This document shows, piece by piece, positions 6,552 to 8,740 of a stretch of 8,740 nucleotides of DNA; position 1 is the first letter of the stretch; the number at the start of each line of letters is the position of its first letter. The notes beneath the pieces were generated by a model, which saw only the letters and a list, made by a program, of their open reading frames with translations, was not told where the DNA came from and made no database searches. This stretch comes from Verrucomicrobia bacterium UBA1211 (GTDB lineage: Bacteria; Verrucomicrobiota; Kiritimatiellia; RFP12; UBA1067), in contig DBXN01000015.1 of NCBI GenBank assembly GCA_002309585.1, forward strand, positions 1-8,740. The letters are read 5' to 3'. The position numbers and the translations under genes were made by a program.

Positions 6552-8740
6552 ATGAAGAGCGGATTATTCGGAATAATCGCCCTTGGGGCGACTATTCTTA
6601 CGGGATCGGTTTGGGCCGACACCACGTATCAACCGGGAACTGACGGCTGGGGCGCGGCATTGACGGTCGGTGACGGCGAGACCGTCATCATCGACGGCGG
6701 ATCCGGCAACAACGGCTGGGGCAGCGCGGTGACGGTGAATGAAGGCGGCACGCTAAAGGTGCGCGGGAACATCAAGCTCAACGGTACGACGACCGTCGCG
6801 AAGGGTGGCACACTGGATATCGAGACCGGCACCGCGTATTGCGCGTTCGGCGCGCGCACCGCCACCGGCACGGTCATCATCCGATCGGGCGCGGAACTGA
6901 ACCTCAACCGCACCGACGCGTTCAACTACTCCGGCGGATTTATCATCCATGTCTACGGGACGCTCAACTGCTTCAACTACCGGATATCGGTTGATCTGCC
7001 CGACCGCCTCTACTTCCATGACGGCGCGCGCGTGACAGGCGCGGGCGACGGCAACGGGGCCATCGACCTCTTCGCGGCGGATTGCCGCATCATCGTCGAT
7101 GGCGAAAGTGTCATCGAGGGCCCGATCAAATCGCGCATCACCGATCAGGCGCTGTTCATCGCCTGCTGCGAGAACGCCCATCCCTACTTCAAAGGCGGCT
7201 TCATCTACGGTACCTCCGCCAACGGCAAGGGCAACATCACACAGGTCGCGGCCACGGCCGAAGAGGGCAATGCCGCCGGAACCTGCGCCAACGCCGTGAT
7301 CGAGATCGGCCCAAGCACGAACCAGGGCAAATTCATCTTCATCTCCGACGCGATCGTCGCCCTCACCGGCGCGACGCCCAGTTTTTCCGTCGAATCGTCC
7401 GCCGCCGGGCTGACCTTCGTCGCTGACAAGGCAACGGCATCAACCTTCTTCGCGAACGTGCAGACCTTGCCCGCGATCACCGCCGCCAACGCGACGGTAA
7501 CCCTCAAGGGCGCCGGCATCGCCGCGTTGCAGGATGCCGCGCCGGCTTTCCCGATCACCTTCGACGGCGCCGCGCTCCAGATCGCGGCGGGCACGCCTGT
7601 CGCCCTCGCGGCCGGCTCGTCCGTCACCGCCGCGACGCTTGTGGGCGTGGATAATCTCGCCGTAAACACCGCCGCGACGCTCTTCACCGGCGCGGACGCG
7701 GCCTTTGACGTGTCCAAACTCTCCGCCACGGCGATGCGTAACGGCATCGCGCTCGGCACGGCGGTCTCGCCGACCCTCGCGGACGGCGCCGTATCCATCA
7801 CCGGCGTGGCCGCGTATGATCCCGACGCCTGGATCGAGCCGTTCATTCAGGAACGGGCCCTCATCTGGCTCGACGCCTCCGAGGCCGCGAACTTCATCTT
7901 CACCGATACGTTGGGCGAGGTCGCCGTCTGGAAGGACCGTTCGTTGTGCGGGCGTGACGCCAGCTACTATGACTCCCCGAGCGCCAACTACCAGCGTTAC
8001 CACGGCACGCTCGGCGTATCCGCCGGTGTCCCGGCGTTCCTCATGGGAACGACCGGCAGCTGCATCGACCTCAAATACGCCCGGATGACGACGATGCGTT
8101 CGATCTTCTGGGTGATGGCGATCGAGCAGAACGGGAACGCATGGTTCCTGGGTGACTCCGGCGCCTACCGCTTCCACCGCACAACCACACTGGCGTACGC
8201 CTATGACAACGCGAATGTCTATTTCAAGAACGGCAGCATCTACTGCGACGGTGTGAAGGCGGAAAACCCCGTCTCCACCATCCCGCCGACGGATCGCCAC
8301 GTTTATTCCACCGTCAACACGTCGAACAACATGGAGAGCGATTACCTCACCAGCGACGTGCGTGACGCCAACAACGCCGGCCCGCGTTCCGGCGGACGCG
8401 ACATCTCGGAGTTCATCGCCTTCGATTTCGCCCTTTCAGACGCTGACCGCCAGGCGATTGAGGCGTACCTCGCCACGAAGTGGATGGGGGCGAATCCGAC
8501 GGCCGCAACGGACGCCAACACCTACACCCTCACGTCAACGTTTGATGTTGAAGGGGCCGTCTCCGGCGACAAGAATCTTGTCTTCACGGGCAGCGCGTCG
8601 GTCGCCATCTCGGATATCACCGCCGACAAGCCCGCGCTCGCGACCACCGGTTCGGTCACGCTTCCCGCCGGCTCGGCGATTCCCGTCATGGTGGACGCCG
8701 AAACGATTCCGCCCGGCACCTACACCCTCATCTCCGCCGC
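6552..8740 (+). CDS. Large secreted LamG-like protein, 3' end beyond the window
   Basis: The frame is open from ATG 6552 to the last base (729 complete codons) with no stop, so the C-terminus is missing. Residues 1-22 form a signal peptide ending in VWA, cut before D23. Residues about 30-135 form a Gly/Thr/Val-rich ladder with repeated 'TV..G.T' steps (V39, V62, V82) and a repeated GWG (G32, G55), like autotransporter-passenger or beta-helix proteins. Residues 250-430 are Ala/Thr-rich and low in complexity. Residues 434-645 look like a LamG/concanavalin-type beta-sandwich: it opens with ALIWLDAS, has VWKDRS, and closes with ISEFIAFDFALSDADRQ and a Lys-Trp pair at 643-644, an ending I recall from LamG domains of Verrucomicrobiota-like bacteria. 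After it the repetitive beta style resumes. Likely roles are glycan binding or a surface layer/adhesin; no catalytic motif is seen. A cell-wall, autotransporter or PEP-CTERM anchor may lie in the missing part. Confidence 0.9.
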   Translation, partial: MKSGLFGIIALGATILTGSVWADTTYQPGTDGWGAALTVGDGETVIIDGGSGNNGWGSAVTVNEGGTLKVRGNIKLNGTTTVAKGGTLDIETGTAYCAFGARTATGTVIIRSGAELNLNRTDAFNYSGGFIIHVYGTLNCFNYRISVDLPDRLYFHDGARVTGAGDGNGAIDLFAADCRIIVDGESVIEGPIKSRITDQALFIACCENAHPYFKGGFIYGTSANGKGNITQVAATAEEGNAAGTCANAVIEIGPSTNQGKFIFISDAIVALTGATPSFSVESSAAGLTFVADKATASTFFANVQTLPAITAANATVTLKGAGIAALQDAAPAFPITFDGAALQIAAGTPVALAAGSSVTAATLVGVDNLAVNTAATLFTGADAAFDVSKLSATAMRNGIALGTAVSPTLADGAVSITGVAAYDPDAWIEPFIQERALIWLDASEAANFIFTDTLGEVAVWKDRSLCGRDASYYDSPSANYQRYHGTLGVSAGVPAFLMGTTGSCIDLKYARMTTMRSIFWVMAIEQNGNAWFLGDSGAYRFHRTTTLAYAYDNANVYFKNGSIYCDGVKAENPVSTIPPTDRHVYSTVNTSNNMESDYLTSDVRDANNAGPRSGGRDISEFIAFDFALSDADRQAIEAYLATKWMGANPTAATDANTYTLTSTFDVEGAVSGDKNLVFTGSASVAISDITADKPALATTGSVTLPAGSAIPVMVDAETIPPGTYTLISA

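Noticed and set aside
7440..8300. A 286-codon open frame on the - strand opposite the LamG gene
   Set aside because: It is Arg/Gly-rich and without motifs, while the + frame has a continuous secreted-protein reading with a strong ribosome binding site.

Overview
The window comes from a GC-rich bacterium. The secreted proteins (paired esterase domains, an uncharacterised exported family, and a large LamG-like surface or extracellular protein) suggest a polysaccharide-degrading member of the PVC group, such as Kiritimatiellota, Verrucomicrobiota or Lentisphaerota. This is inference from protein style only; there is no rRNA or other taxonomic marker here. All four genes lie on the + strand.

Region by region: 1-256 is non-coding and holds two 7-bp tandem-repeat arrays, one at the window start (about 1-95) and a short one (232-252) directly before the priA start. 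Positions 257-2521 encode PriA, the replication-restart primosome helicase and the only housekeeping gene. Positions 2522-2891 are a 370-bp gap with a small GC hairpin, an AT-rich nested palindrome of 85 bp (2650-2734) and a plausible sigma70-type promoter. Positions 2892-4499 encode an exported protein of an uncharacterised family (resembling DUF3863/DUF3864 as I recall them). Positions 4611-6356 encode an exported esterase-like protein made of two tandem alpha/beta-hydrolase domains, each with an apparently intact Ser-Asp-His triad. A strong hairpin terminator follows at 6396-6428, then a candidate promoter and a very good ribosome binding site for the last gene. That gene starts at 6552 and runs off the window end; it encodes a secreted protein with an N-terminal beta-helix-like ladder and a LamG/concanavalin-like domain.

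How they fit: the 2892 and 4611 genes are probably co-transcribed (111-bp gap, no clear promoter between them, one terminator after both). Both products carry export signals, and the esterase domains resemble carbohydrate acetyl- or feruloyl-esterase relatives, so the pair probably acts on plant or algal glycans outside the cytoplasm. The LamG protein is a separate transcription unit and may bind glycan or form part of the cell surface. priA is unrelated in function.

The least explained parts are the 7-bp repeat arrays upstream of priA, the nested palindrome at 2650-2734, and the tandem-esterase/uncharacterised-protein pair. I see no CRISPR array, tRNA, rRNA, transposase or defence system.
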